Below, piece by piece: positions 41,207-52,743 of a stretch of 64,000 nucleotides of DNA (position 1 is its first letter; every line of letters starts with the position of its first letter). The position numbers and the translations under genes are program-made. The stretch is taken from NCBI GenBank assembly GCA_950022295.1, contig OX465598.1:346097324-346161323 (forward strand), in the 5' to 3' direction. The DNA is from Bromus sterilis. Its lineage: Eukaryota; Streptophyta; Magnoliopsida; Poales; Poaceae. The notes beneath the pieces were generated by a model, which made no database searches, was not told where the DNA came from, and worked only from the letters and a program-made list of their open reading frames with translations.

Positions 41207-43619
41207 ATATTATTGAGTCCCTTCCAATCGTGCCTTTTCTAGTCAGTATCCCCTCATACCGCGATTCAGGTAGACCAATCTTCTTAAGGCCAGGAATGAA
41301 GTCGACACAAAACCCAATGACATCCTCTGTTTAGAACTCCCATGAACCTCTCAAAGGGGAACATATTGTGTAGAAATACGGGGCCCAGAATGAAAATCTC
41401 GTCGACTAGATGAACTAGGACGTGCGTCATTATATTGAAGAAGGATGGTGGGAACACCAGCTCGAAACTGACAAGACATTGCGCCACATCACTCCTTAGC
41501 CTTGGTAGGATTTCTGGATCGATCACCTTCTGAGAGATTGCATTGAGAAATGCACATAGCTTAACAATGGCTAATCGAACGTTTTCCGGTAGAAGCCCCC
41601 TCAATGCAACCGGAAGCAGTTGTGTCATAATCATGTGGAAGTCATGAGACTTTGGTTGTGAAACTTTTTCTCGGCCATATTTATTATTCCCTTTATATTC
41701 GACGAGAAGCCAGACGGGACCTTCATACTGAGCAGGCATTCAAAGAAGATTTCCTTCTCTTCTTTGGTAAGAGCGTAGCTGGCAGGACCTTCATACTGCT
41801 TTGGAGGCATGCCGTCTTTTTCGTGCAAACGTTGCAGGTCCTCCCGTGCCTCCGGTGTATCTTTTGTCTTCCCATACAAGCCCAAGAAGCCTAGCAGGTT
41901 CACGCAAAGGTTATTCTTCACGTGCATCACGTCGATTGAAGAGCGGACATCTAGGTGTTTCCAGTAGGGTAGGTCCCAAAATATAGATTTCTTCTTCCAC
42001 ATGGGTGCGCGTCCCTCGTCATCATTCGGAACAGATAGTCCGCCGGGACCCTTTCCAAATATTACGTGTAAATCATTGACCATAGCAAGTACGTGATCAC
42101 CGCTACGCATGGCGGGCTTCTTCCGGTGATCTGCCTTGCCTTTGAAATGCTTGCCTTTCTTACGACATTGATGGTTGGTCAGAAGAAATCGACGATGCCC
42201 TAGGTACACATTCTTCCTGCATTTGTCCAGGTATATACTTTCGGTGTCAGCTAAACAGTGCGTGCATGCGTGGTATCCCTTGTTTGTCTGTCCTGAAAGG
42301 TTACTGAGAGCAGGCCAATCATTGATGGTTACAAACAGCAACGCATGCAGGTCAAATTCCTCCTGTTTGTGCTCATCCCACACACGTACACCATTTCCAT
42401 TCCACAGCTGTAAAAGTTCTTCAACTAATGGCCTTAGGTACACATCAATGTCGTTGCCGGGTTGCTTAGGGCCTTGGATGAGAACTGGCATCATAATGAA
42501 CTTCCGCTTCATGCACACCCAAGGAGGAAGGTTATACATACATAGAGTCACGGGCCAGGTGTTGTGATTGCTCCTCTGCTCCTCGAAAGGATTAATGCCA
42601 TCCGCGCTTAAACCAAACCATACGTTCCTTGGTTCATCTCCAAACTCAGCCCGGTACTTTCTCTCGATTTTTCTCCACTACGACCCATCAGCGGGGTGTC
42701 TCAAATTCCCGTCTTTCTTACGGTCTTCATTGTGCCATCGCATCAACTTGGCATGCTCTTTGTTCATGAACAGACGTTTCAACCGTGGTATTATAGGAGC
42801 ATACCACATAACTTTGGCAGGAACCCTCTTCCTGGGGGGCTCGCCGTCAACATCACCAGGGTCATCTCGTCTGATCTTATACCGCAATGCACCGCATACC
42901 GGGCATGCGTTCAAATCCTCATACGCACCGCGGTAGAGGATGCAGTCATTAGGGCATGCATGTATCTTCTGCACCTCCAATCCTAGAGGGCATACGACCT
43001 TCTTTGCTGCGTATGTATTGTCGGGCAATTCGTTATCCTTTGGAAGCCTCTTCTTAAATATTTTCAGTACATCCTCAAATCCCTTGTCAGGTATATCATA
43101 CTTTGCCTTCCACTGCAGCAATTCCAGTACGGTAACTCTCTTTGTGTTGCCATCTTCGCAATTGGGGTACAACCCTTTTTTGTGATCCTCTAACATCCGA
43201 TCGAACTTCAGCTTCTCCTTTTCACTTTCACATTGTCTCCTTGCATCAACAATGACCCGGCGGAGATCATCATCGGGCACATCGTCCGGTTCCTCTTGAT
43301 CTTCAGCTTCCCCCGTTGCAGCATCACCGTATTCAGGGGGCACATAGTTGTCATCGTACTCTTCTTCTTCGTCGTCTTCCATCGTAACCCCTATTTCTCC
43401 GTGCTTGGTCCAAACATTATAGTGTGGCATGAATCCCTTATAAAGCAGGTGGGCGTGAATGGTTTTCCGGTCAGAGTAAGACTTCGTATTCCCACATATA
43501 GAGCATGGGCAACACATAAAACCATTATGTTTGTTTTCCTCAGCCACTTCGAGAAAATCATGCACGCCCTCAATGTACTCGGAGGTGTGTCTGTCACCGT
43601 ACATCCATTGCTGGTTCAT
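41207..43619 (-). pseudogene. CACTA TnpD-like (tnp2) transposase, N-terminal and central parts
   Basis: TnpD is the catalytic transposase. The start MNQQWMYGDRHTSEYIEGV at 43,619 opens the transposase-associated domain (CPCSICGNTKSY, LLYKGFMPHYNVWTKHGE), followed by an acidic linker and a zinc-ribbon-like CPNDC..CPVCGALRYK. An in-frame TAG at 42,678-42,680 (after ADGS) precedes the tnp2 core (NTWPVTLCMYNLPPWVCMKR, WPALSNLSGQTNKGYHACTH, DVMHVKNNLCVNLLGFLGLY). A one-base frameshift near 41,655 precedes the DUF4218-like part (LPVALRGLLPENVRLAIVKL, FPFERFMGVL). A small deletion after MGVL then shifts the frame again before GFCVDFIPGLKKIGLPESRY and KGTIGRDSIICR. The C-terminus is at 26,081-26,908. 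At least four lesions, so non-functional. Confidence 0.9.
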
Positions 43620-43781
43620 CTGCGTGCATTAAGTGTGTCAAAAACCATTACAGAACATCATGAATATATAAGTGACCAAATTAATAGAAGTTCATCATCA
43701 CATTAAAACCAAAGTACATACATAGTTCTCATTGAACAACATATAGCTCTCCAGAGCATCTAATTAAACCATACATTGAAA

Positions 43782-44107
43782 CTATGTAAAACATTTCAAT
43801 GCAACAACAAATGCGATCATAATCGCAACCAAGGTAATAATTGATCCAACGGCATAATGATACCAAGCCTCGCTATGAATGGCATATTTTCTAAGCTTTC
43901 TAATCTTCAAGCGCATTGCATCCATCTTGATCTTGTGACCTTCTACGACATCCGCAACATGCAACTCCAATATCATCTTCTCTTCTTCAACTCTTTTCTT
44001 CTTTTCTTCAACTCTTTTTAATTTTTCTTTTAAATACTCGTTTTCTTCTTCAACTAAATTTAACCTCTCGACAAGAGGGTCGTATGTAATATCCGGTTCA
44101 CATACCT
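43782..44107 (-). pseudogene. CACTA coiled-coil/transmembrane small protein, last exon
   Basis: After an acceptor-like TCTAG at about 44,108 the minus strand encodes EVCEPDITYDPLVERLNLVE, a Glu/Lys coiled coil (EKLKRVEEKKKRVEEEK), MILELHVADVVEGHKIKMDA and a final hydrophobic helix YAVGSIITLVAIMIAFVVAL before KCFT and the stop. This layout is a regular extra gene of Triticeae CACTA elements as I know them; its function is unknown. The visible exon is undamaged. The upstream exon is probably the leader at 44,371-44,620. Membrane location is inferred from the single helix. Confidence 0.65.
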
Positions 44108-44370
44108 CCTAGATAAATACATCTATGTCAAGTTGGTGTCGGCATAATTATCATAAAAACTAAATGAAACAAATAATTATAAAAGATAATATATAACACA
44201 TCCAAATCATAGAGAGGACGAGGGCCGACGGGGGCGGATACCAAAACCATCGCACTATATAATAACAAGCAATAATACAATTAAGAAAATTAGACAATTA
44301 TCTATTTAATCATACAAGTAAGAATTTTTCTTTTCTTTTATAAAGAAGATAAGAACAAGAGGCTCACCAC

Positions 44371-44645
44371 GGTGCTGCCGGCGACGAGATCGGCGCGGGC
44401 GATCGACGGTGGTGAAGACGGGGATGGGACGTGACGGACCGCTAAATCTGGACAAATCTTAAGAAAAATGGAGCTTGGAAGTCGAGTTTGGAGAGGAGAA
44501 AGCTTAAGTAGTGTGGCTCGGGCATTTCATCGAACACCTCATGTGCATAAGAGGTGAGCTAGAGCACCACAAAGCCCTCTCCTCGCCGGCCAAGAAAAAA
44601 CAGAGCAGTGTTGTGCTCTGTTCGCGGGCTAGGGGTATATATAGC
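44371..44645 (-). promoter_or_regulatory. CACTA promoter and leader exon
   Basis: Minus-strand TATA box (CTATATATACCCC, 44,633-44,645) is next to the subterminal repeats. A leader follows, ending CAGCACCGTG|GTGAGCC at about 44,371, a good splice donor. The leader contains the reading YAHEVFDEMPEPHYLS (about 44,550-44,503), which resembles a PPR repeat end (ARKVFDEMPE) and may be an old captured scrap. Confidence 0.5.
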
Positions 44646-44930
44646 GAAATCATTGGTCCCGATTCGTTTCTGGAACCGGGACTAAAGACCACCCTTTACT
44701 CCCGGTTCCAGCTACGAACCGGGACGCCAGGAGCGAGGCCCATTCGTCCCGGTTCGTGTCTGGAACCGGGACTAATGGGTCCAGACGAACCGGGACCAAG
44801 GCCCCACGAGGCCCGGCCGCCCTCCTGGGCGCACGAACCGGGACGTATGCCCTCATGAGTCCCGGTTCGTAACTGAACCGGGACTAATGGGCTGGCCAGG
44901 CCTGAACCAAAGCCTTGTTTTCTACTAGTG
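44646..44930. repeat. CACTA subterminal repeats, high-coordinate end
   Basis: Alternating GGTTCGTTTCTGGAACCGGGACTAA and TTCGTCCCGGTTCG words end TTTTCTACTAGTG at 44,930, followed by TSD GTA (44,931-44,933). Confidence 0.85.
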
Positions 44931-44933
44931 GTA

Positions 44934-45343
44934 CCAAGCCAATCGTATGGTAAAGAAGTAACGATGTTTTATCAATATAATGGTTAGGTGTAATCCCAGC
45001 TCTGGATCCTAAAGTGGAGTCATGTTTTGCAAAAGGCTCATGTATAAGCATGCCTACAGCCTCCAGGACCCTAACAAGTCATGCCTTTGTTTATAACTTT
45101 ATTCGACAAACAAACAAGCAACATTACACACAGCAGATTGTATTCTTCACTGATAAAAATTCTGTTATCACAAAAATCGAAAAGAACAGATACATACTGC
45201 AAACTGCACATCATTACCATCATAAGAGTGGACACCAACAATTATACACTGCAAATTTCACAAGGAGCTTCAAATACCAAGAGATTTATTTTACACTGTG
45301 TACATCAAATTATTTTATACAACGACAACTCAAATCACTAGCC
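44934..45343. other. Short non-element spacer
   Basis: This is the continuation of the sequence left of 19,451 before CACTA insertion. It is AT-rich; frames of 86-137 codons without domains. No match to C2 was found, so the C paralogy ends before this point. Confidence 0.45.
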
Positions 45344-45917
45344 AGACACTACGGCATAGCACGCATACGCCGACGGCCGGAAACCGTCGGCGTAGAGCCA
45401 AATGCCGTCGGCGTAGGCCTACGCTGAGGGACGCCGTCGGCGTATCACCGTTGGCTTAGGTTTTCCTCGAGTTAGCCTCCGATGCCGTCGGCGTACCATT
45501 GTCGTCGGCGTAGAAATATACGCCGACGGCCAGGCCGTCGGCGTATGCTATGTGGGGTCCACGCAGAGACTAACGGTCGTTTGGCCTGGTGGTCAGCTAC
45601 GCCGACGGCCTGGCCGTAGGTATATCCTCGTTTGAAAAAATATATATTTTTTCGTATTTTTTTAAGAAAAAATTATTTATTTATATTTTTATTGCTACGT
45701 CGACGGCCTGGCCTTAGGCGTAACCCCGTTTGAATTTTTTTTAATCAAACTTTTCTTTTAATTTTAAAAATTATTAATTATTTTTTTATTTCTACGTCGA
45801 CGGCATGGCCATAGGCGTATCCCCGTTTGAAAAAAATAATTGTTTTTATTTTTTTTAATCTAAGATCATTATGGTTAATCTCAAGTCAAATTGACCTTCA
45901 TGGTCAAACTTCCCCAA

Positions 45918-45970
45918 GGGTCACCCATCCTCACACTACTCTAGGCCCAGCACGCTTAACTTCTTAGTTC
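45918..45970 (-). ncRNA. 5S rRNA-derived fragment (internal promoter region), second copy
   Basis: The minus-strand reading AAGTTAAGCGTGCTG..AGTAGTGTGAGGATGGGTGACCC matches the internal control region of plant 5S rRNA. It shares small differences with the copy at 5,987-6,039 (CACTACTC then AGCACGCTTAACTT), which suggests a common TE source rather than two independent gains. Confidence 0.7.
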
Positions 45971-46184
45971 CATTCAACACATATCCCAACTCGCTTAACA
46001 AACACTTGTTGATATATTTATCATATCAATTCTATTAAATCTTGTTGATGACTAGGACCTTGTTGATGTCTATGGTGTGATGAAATTTTGAAAAAAAAAA
46101 TCAAACTTCCCGATCGGTTACCTATTATATTTTGAACATTTTTAAATTATTTTTTTGAAAAAAAATATTTCTTTTTAATTTTTA

Positions 46185-47225
46185 AAATCCACTTTTCATT
46201 TTCCAAGTGACAAAAGTAGGGGTTTTTTGTGAACATTTTACCAAATATTTAATGTAAACTTGAACCACTTTATTTTTATTTACAATTGACCAAAGTTTTC
46301 ATGTAATATGTTTTTTATATAACTCTTTTCAAAACGACAAATTTCGCAAATTCAGCTGGAACGGGGTCAAATTTGAACTACATGTGCTTGATAGTTTGCT
46401 ATTTATTTTTTGAAAAAATTATTTCTAGATACACAAGTATTCATTTCATCACGGATCCACCAAGATTTTTGTAAGATTCCACCCCTATCTATTACCGGTC
46501 ATGCCCTCCGTTTTGACCACTTTTTAAAATCGATAAAAATAATTCAAAAAAATGTAAAACCTTCGCGTTGCATCCTAATTTATGTCTTAGTAACCATAAA
46601 AAATAACAAACTTAGAATAAGGCAAATATCTTATAAAAGCCTTTTCAAAATGAGCTATCAAGTATGAAGATTCATGACTTTCAAGCCAAATGACCGATGT
46701 TATAGTTAGTTTCAAATGATAGTTTCCCAAATGATCTAATATTTTGTACATGTGTATATTATACTAGACAACAAGTTTACCAAAGGAAATTTTTATTTTC
46801 TTTGCACGAAAAATCCATTTTTCATTTTCCGAATGACAAAAGTAGGGTTTTTTTGTGAAGGATCTACCAAATATTTGATGTCAACTTGAACCATTTTATT
46901 TTTGTGAAATACTAGACCATATTTTATTTACAATTGATCAAAGTTTCCATGTAATATGTTTTTTATATACCTCTTCTTGAAAAGACAAATTTTCGTAGAT
47001 TTAATTGGAACGGGGTCAAATTTGAACTACATGTGCTTGATAATTTGCTCTTTATGTTTTCAAAAAATCATTTCTAGATACACAATGAGTCTTTTTATCA
47101 GGAATCCACCAAGATTTTTGTAAGATTCCACCCCTATCTATTTTTGTAAGATCCCTCCGTTTTGACCACTTTTTGAAATCGACAAAAATAATTCAAAAAA
47201 TAAAAAAAAATGTAAAACCTTCGCT
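46185..47225 (-). repeat. Two-unit tandem repeat (~620 bp unit) inside the CACTA element
   Basis: Markers 'aaaagtagggttttttgtgaa', 'ggggtcaaatttgaactaca', 'ccaagatttttgtaagattcc' and 'ccgttttgaccactttt' occur twice in the same order. The complement of this unit occurs three times in the neighbouring element at 49,655-51,340. Confidence 0.85.
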
Positions 47226-47858
47226 TTGAAATCCCCGTTTGAATTTTTTTATTTTTTTCAATTTTTTTATATTTTTTATAATTTTTTAGTTATTATTTTT
47301 TTTTATTTTTTTTTTATTTATACGCCGACGGCCTGGCCGTAGGCGTATCCCTATTTGAAATTTTTTTAATTTTTTTCCAATTTTTTTTAGTTATTATTTT
47401 TATTTTGTAGGAAAAAAAATACGCCGAGGGCATTGCCGTCGGCGTAGGTCCATTTGAATATTTTTATTTTTTTTATTTTTCTTTCAAACTTCTTTTAGTT
47501 ATTATTTTTATGTTGTAGGAAAAAATACGCCGAGGGCATTGCCGTCGGCGTAGGTCCATTTGAATATATATTTTTTCAAAAAAAGTTTAGTTATTTTTTT
47601 TGTTTTGTAGGGAAAAAATACGCCGAGGGCATTGCCGTCGGTGTAGGTCTTGTGTCGTTAGGTTGTCTGACGCCGTTGCATGTTTGGTTTTTACGCCGAC
47701 GGCTTTCTTACGTCGATGGTGGCCGTCGGCGTAGCTTCACCTACGCCGACGGTCACGCAGGTACCTTCCCATCCTCAAGATCTACGTCGACAGCCCCGAT
47801 ATTTGGCCGTCGGCGTAGCGGACGGCCGTAGGCGTTTGTGGCCTGTCCCGTAGTGAGA

Positions 47859-49011
47859 TGTGCAAACTACAAAATTTCTTCCTTATCCTTGGCACGTGGC
47901 TCTTCTGTCTTCCTTTGCGGTTATGCTAACCCTCTGAAGAATTATAGCTTGCACATGTATTAGCACAGGAGTTCAAATCAGTGGCAAGAAGTATCCTTTG
48001 TAGTCACTGTTGGGGATGTGTTCCTTAGCACACTCTTGTGTCAGTCTAGCCTCATGTGAAGATGCAGCCAGCAGGTGGCCATGGACGGAGGGCCGGTGGG
48101 AAGCGACGCAACGAGCAGAGGAGCTGCCGGCTGCGCCTCAAGGACGAGATACCAGGGCATCGAGGAACCCTGTCGTGGACGACGGAGAGAGCAGCGGGGA
48201 CGGCGGCCATGGCTGCGGTTGCGGCGAGCGAGCCGGAGCACCGGACGGAGTCAATGGGACGGAATCGGCGGGGCGGCGAGCGAGTGGGAGAAAGAAAGGG
48301 GACTTGGGATCTAGGGTTAAGTGACCTACGTGCTTTGAGATTCCGTTTTACCATGTGTCCACGGCTGGAAAGGGTCTCATGACCGTTGCGTGCGATCCAG
48401 GTCGCATATGATTTTTTTTCCTTAAATTGAAGGCTCTTTTTGATGGGATGTGGGCTAAAATCACTGTTTTGACCTTTTGTGTGGAAATTCAAGATTTCAC
48501 CTCGGTTCAAAATTATTTCATGATCTGATCTTTTTGCTATCGCCGTAGTATTTGGCAGTAAGTTAACACTAACTACTGCTAAAATCGACGGCGGTAAGAT
48601 TTAACTGTACTGTTAGATCCATTTGCTATAAAAAAAATACCCTATCATCAAAGGTCTTCGCGGTATGCCATTATACCCTACGTTGCATGAACCGCATCAA
48701 GCACTCACTAGTTCAGCCGCACTGCTACCTTGTACATGCATGTACGCATTGTTTGCTTCTACATGAATGTGGGATGGATTGATCTGCTTGTACATGCATG
48801 TGTGCAGTGTTTGCTTGTACATGAGCGTGGGAATGTGGGATGCATATGATCTGGCGGTAGCCAGTTTTATTCTGGGCACAGCCGGCCGGCCATTGGAGCA
48901 TGCTAATGCTTTATCTAATCATATATTATATGCGAATGCATGTACACTAGTACACGGTCAGAACAAACAATATTATGAATCATGTATTTTTCACGTGATT
49001 GGTAAACTAAT
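47859..49011. other. Spacer between two CACTA elements, with a GC-rich exon-like part
   Basis: 48,040-48,330 is GC-rich amid AT-rich DNA. On the minus strand it reads like a leader (CTTAACCCTAGATCCC) then MAAVPAALSVVHDRVPRCPG to about 48,052. It may be the first exon of a gene or a captured fragment; no domain is seen. 48,725-48,840 holds two or three copies of 'cttgtacatgcatgt..gtttgctt'. The remainder is unassigned. Confidence 0.4.
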
Positions 49012-49654
49012 CATCACTATACCAAATTCACTAGTTGCCTACGGCCACCATCTGGTCGGCTAAATAAAAGTTGTAGACATACCTCCATCTATGTCGTCGG
49101 TGGTCGTAGGCATAGCTTTGGCCGTAGGCAAACAGGGCCCCAACGGTCGGCATAGCTCTACCCGTCGGCATATATGCAACGTGACACATGAGCTACCGGT
49201 CGGCTAACGGCGTTGGAGCTATGCCGACGGCTTTACCGTCGGCAAAAATTATTATTATTATTTTAATTAAATGTTTTTTAATATTCAATTTTAGTTATTT
49301 AAATGTAAACATATGCAAATTATATATCAATTTTGGGTAGAAATTCCATAGACTATGAATATCCACTTTGTTTCTGTTTTTGGATATGTTACTTTTGCAG
49401 ATAGGTCCTTATAGTTTATGAAAATCACAAGTAATTCATACCTGCATGGATTTTGACAAATTTTATATGTTTATGGATCAAAATCTTGCAAGGATTCTGT
49501 TGGAATACTATATTTTTAAATTTACATAGACTAAAATAATAGAACAAGCAGTTAGTGTTCACGTCAAAACGAGCACAACGTGAGGCAATGTTAGGCGTGA
49601 CCGGCGATAGCTAGTGGTGCAATCTTGCAAAACTCTTGGTGGATCTCTGATTAA

Positions 49655-51340
49655 ATGACTATTTGTATACCTAGAAATGATTTTTTGAAAAAATAAAGAG
49701 CAAACTATCAAGCACTTGTAGTTCAAATTTCACCCCGTTCCAACCGAATCGACGACAATTTGTCTTTTTCAGAAGAGGTGTATATCAAATATTTTACATG
49801 GAAAGTTTGGTCAATTGTTAATAAAATATGGTCTAATATATTACATAAATGGATTGGTTCAAATTAACATCAAATATTTGGTAAATCCTTCACAAAAAAA
49901 CCCTACTTTCGGCACTCGGAAAATGAAAAATGGATTTTTCGTGGAACGAAAATGAAAACTTCCTTTGGCAAACTTGTTGTCCATTCAAATATACACACAT
50001 ATGAAAAATATGAGATCGTTTTGGAAAAATATCCTTTGAAACTAGCTATAACATCGGCCATTTGCCATGAAAGTCATGAATATTCATACTCGATAACTCA
50101 TTTTGCGAAGACTTTTTTAATATATTTGCATTATTTCAAGTTTGTTGGTTTGTATGGTTACTAGGACATAAATTAGGATGCAAAACGAAGATTTTATTTT
50201 TTTTTATTTTTTTTAATTGTTTAAGCACCGATTTCAAAATCCGGTCAAAACGGGGGAGGGGGGCATGACCGGTGATAGTTAGGGGTGGAATCTTGCAATA
50301 CTCTTGGTGGATCTATTGTGAAATGCCTACTTGTATACCTAGAAATGATTTTTTGAAAAAATAAAGAGCAAACTATCAAGCACTTGTAGTTCAAATTTCA
50401 CCCCGTTCCATCTGAATCGACGACATTTGTCTTTTTCAGGAGTGGTGTATAACAAACATTTTACAATGAAAGTTTGGTCAATTGTTAATAAAATATGGTC
50501 TAGTATATTAAAAAAAATGGATTGGTTCAAATTGACAACAAATATTTGATAGATCCTTCACAAAAAGACCCTACTTTCGACAATCGGAAAATGAAAAATG
50601 GATTTTTCGTGCAACGGAAATGAAAACTTCCTTTGGAAAACTTGTTGACCATTACAATATGCACACTTTTGCATAAAATGAGATCATTTGGGAAAAATAT
50701 CCTTTGAAACTAGCACTAACATTGGTAATTTGACTTGAAAACCATGAACCTTAATACTCGATAGCTCATTTTGAGAAGACTTTTTTTTAGTATTTGCATT
50801 ATTCCAAGTTTTGTATGGATACTAGGACATAGATTAGGATGCAACACAAAGGTTTTACATTTTTTTATTTTTTTTGGAATTATTCTTGTCGATTTCAAAA
50901 TGCGGTCAAATCGGAGGGAGGGGGGCACGACCGGTGATAGCTAGGGGTGGAATCTTGCAAAACTCTTGATGGATCTCTAATGAAATGACTACTTGTATAC
51001 TTATAAATGATTTTTTGAAAAAATAAAGAAACAAACTATCAAGCACTTGTAGTTCAAATTTCACCCCGTTCCAGCTGAATGGGCGGCATTTTGTCTTTTT
51101 TAGGAGAGGTGTATAACAAACATTTTTCATAGAAAGTTTGGCCAATTGTTAATAAAATATGGTCTACTATATTAAAAAATGGAATGGTTCAAATTCACAC
51201 CAAATATTTGGTAGCTTCTTCACAAAACAACCCTATTTGGCACTGAGAAAATGAAAAATGATATTTTCTTGCAAAGAAAATGAAACTTCTTTTGGCAAAC
51301 TTGTTGGCCAGTACAATATACACACATATGCAGAATAGAA
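49655..51340 (+). repeat. Three-unit tandem repeat (~600-650 bp unit)
   Basis: 'atgattttttgaaaaaataa' followed by 'gttcaaatttcaccccgttcc', 'aaagtttggtcaattgttaa' and 'aaaatgaaaaatggatttt' recur at about 49,677, 50,345 and 51,007. They are the reverse complement of the units at 46,185-47,225. Confidence 0.88.
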
Positions 51341-51589
51341 TTTCCAATTATGTCAAACAATCATTTTCCTTTTGAGAATGTTTTTGAACAAACATAAGAA
51401 CAATGAATTTGTAGAGTTATTATTTATTTGAAAATGCAAACAAGGTCTATACAATGTAAAATTCGACATGGTATTGGTTTATGATTACAAGAAGCTGTGG
51501 AAATTTTTTGAACTTTTTTACTAAATTTTAACCTAGCTATTTTATCTAAGTAAATGGGATAAAGAAACACAAAAAATGCTTATTTTCTA

Positions 51590-52717
51590 TTGGTCCAACG
51601 CTCCTCTCGCGGATCAGTGATGTGGCAGGGCAATAACCCCCACCACGCACGATCTGTAGAGCTGCCCCACCCTCACGTGGTCTCCTGCTTATCCTCTCGT
51701 CTCTGCGCTGCACCGTGGACGCAACCTCCTCCTTTCCTCACCGTGGGCCACGCCCCCTTCGCCGAGGGCACGCCTCCCACGCCATGGCCGCACTCTCCAC
51801 GCCGTCGCCACACCCCAGCCGCACACTCCTCGCCGTCGCCACGCCCTAGTCGCGATGTGGCCGCACCTCGCCGTGGCAGCGCCGCAACTTGTCGTGGCCG
51901 TGCGGCAGCTCGCCGTGGCCGCACCGCACCTCGCAGTGGCCGCGTGGCAGCTCACTGTGGCCGCGCCGCACCTCGTCGTTGCCGCGCCCGACATTGTCGT
52001 GCTCGAGCTCACGACGTACCGCAGACGCCCACACCCAGGTGGCCGCGCCCACGCCCAGACGCGTCATCGTCGTGCTCGTGCTCGCAGATGCGCCGTGGCC
52101 GCGCCCACGCCCGGATGCCCACACCCAGGTGGCCTTGCCGTGGCCGCACCCTCCAGTCGCTCACGAGCTCCTGCGCCCGGGCATCTCCGCCGCTCCGTCC
52201 GGCGGGCGGGATTCTCCGCCGCTACCTGCCCGCTCCACCCTCCGCCATGGTCGCAAGCCTCGCCTCCCGGCCTCCCCGGCGACCCCTCCGTCCCCTCCGC
52301 CCGCAAGCCCCGACGACTCCCCTACCCCGCCTCGCCTCCCGGCCTCCCCGGCGACCCCTTCGTCCCCTCCGCCCGCAAGCCTCGCCTCCCGGCGACCCCT
52401 CCGTCCCCTCCTCCTGCAAGCCCCCTCCTCTTCCCTCACGAGCTCCGGGCAGGCGAGCAGAGGTGCTTCAGGCGACCAGCACGGGATGGAGTTGTGTTGT
52501 GGCTGCGCCTCGCCACACCCAGCCTTGCACAACACCCCAGCCGCGCGCCATGGCCTTTCTCCAGCCGCAGCCGAATAAAACCGAAAACAACCCAAGTTTT
52601 TTGTTTTTTAGGGGTGAAAGGCTGAAAGCCGACCCAGGCGCCCAGCCCACCCAGCCACCAGGCAGGCAGCCAACCCAACTTAAGGTCACACACACGACAT
52701 GTGATTCACAACCTTAG
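51590..52717 (+). CDS. 375-codon GC-rich frame carried by CACTA element (doubtful)
   Basis: The frame opens MVQRSSRGSVMWQGNNPHHA and consists of Arg/Pro/Ala/His-rich low-complexity text with internal repeats (RPPRRPLRPLRPQA twice; RRGRTAPRSGRVAAHCGRAA). No domain is recognised. Three overlapping frames and the opposite strand are also open, as expected from GC-rich repetitive DNA, so protein coding is doubtful. The abrupt change from AT-rich TE DNA to about 65-70% GC suggests host DNA captured by the element. Confidence 0.3.
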   Translation: MVQRSSRGSVMWQGNNPHHARSVELPHPHVVSCLSSRLCAAPWTQPPPFLTVGHAPFAEGTPPTPWPHSPRRRHTPAAHSSPSPRPSRDVAAPRRGSAATCRGRAAARRGRTAPRSGRVAAHCGRAAPRRCRARHCRARAHDVPQTPTPRWPRPRPDASSSCSCSQMRRGRAHARMPTPRWPCRGRTLQSLTSSCARASPPLRPAGGILRRYLPAPPSAMVASLASRPPRRPLRPLRPQAPTTPLPRLASRPPRRPLRPLRPQASPPGDPSVPSSCKPPPLPSRAPGRRAEVLQATSTGWSCVVAAPRHTQPCTTPQPRAMAFLQPQPNKTENNPSFLFFRGERLKADPGAQPTQPPGRQPTQLKVTHTTCDSQP

Positions 52718-52743
52718 CCAGACGCCGCACTCGGGAACACAGC

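Larger units (their letters stand above)
19454..44930 (-). mobile_element. 25.5 kb autonomous-type CACTA (En/Spm-like) element, genes on minus strand
   Basis: Ends are CACTAGTAGAAAAAGG (19,454) and the complement of CACTAGTAGAAAACAAGG (to 44,930), with TSD GTA. Both ends carry AACCGGGACTAAA subterminal repeats. Gene order on the minus strand, from 44.9 kb down: promoter and leader, coiled-coil/TM protein, TnpD-like transposase, an internal promoter-like zone with more subterminal repeats, the SNF2-like foldback, and the TnpA-like protein with a Ulp1 domain. Removing the nested LTR element (26,914-41,201) leaves about 11.2 kb. Every gene has a stop, frameshift or deletion, so the copy cannot supply its own transposase, although its ends look usable. 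Confidence 0.93.
45347..47855. mobile_element. Non-autonomous CACTA element, GCCGACGGC family (TSD AGA)
   Basis: The ends CACTACGGCATAGC and CACTACGGGACAGG (complement) are flanked by AGA at 45,344-45,346 and 47,856-47,858. Both subterminal zones (45,365-45,610 and 47,320-47,840) are packed with TACGCCGACGGC / GCCGTCGGCGTA inverted words. The interior is AT-rich, with a 5S-like piece (45,918-45,970) and a two-unit tandem repeat. No transposase. It must move, if at all, with help from a relative. Confidence 0.88.
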
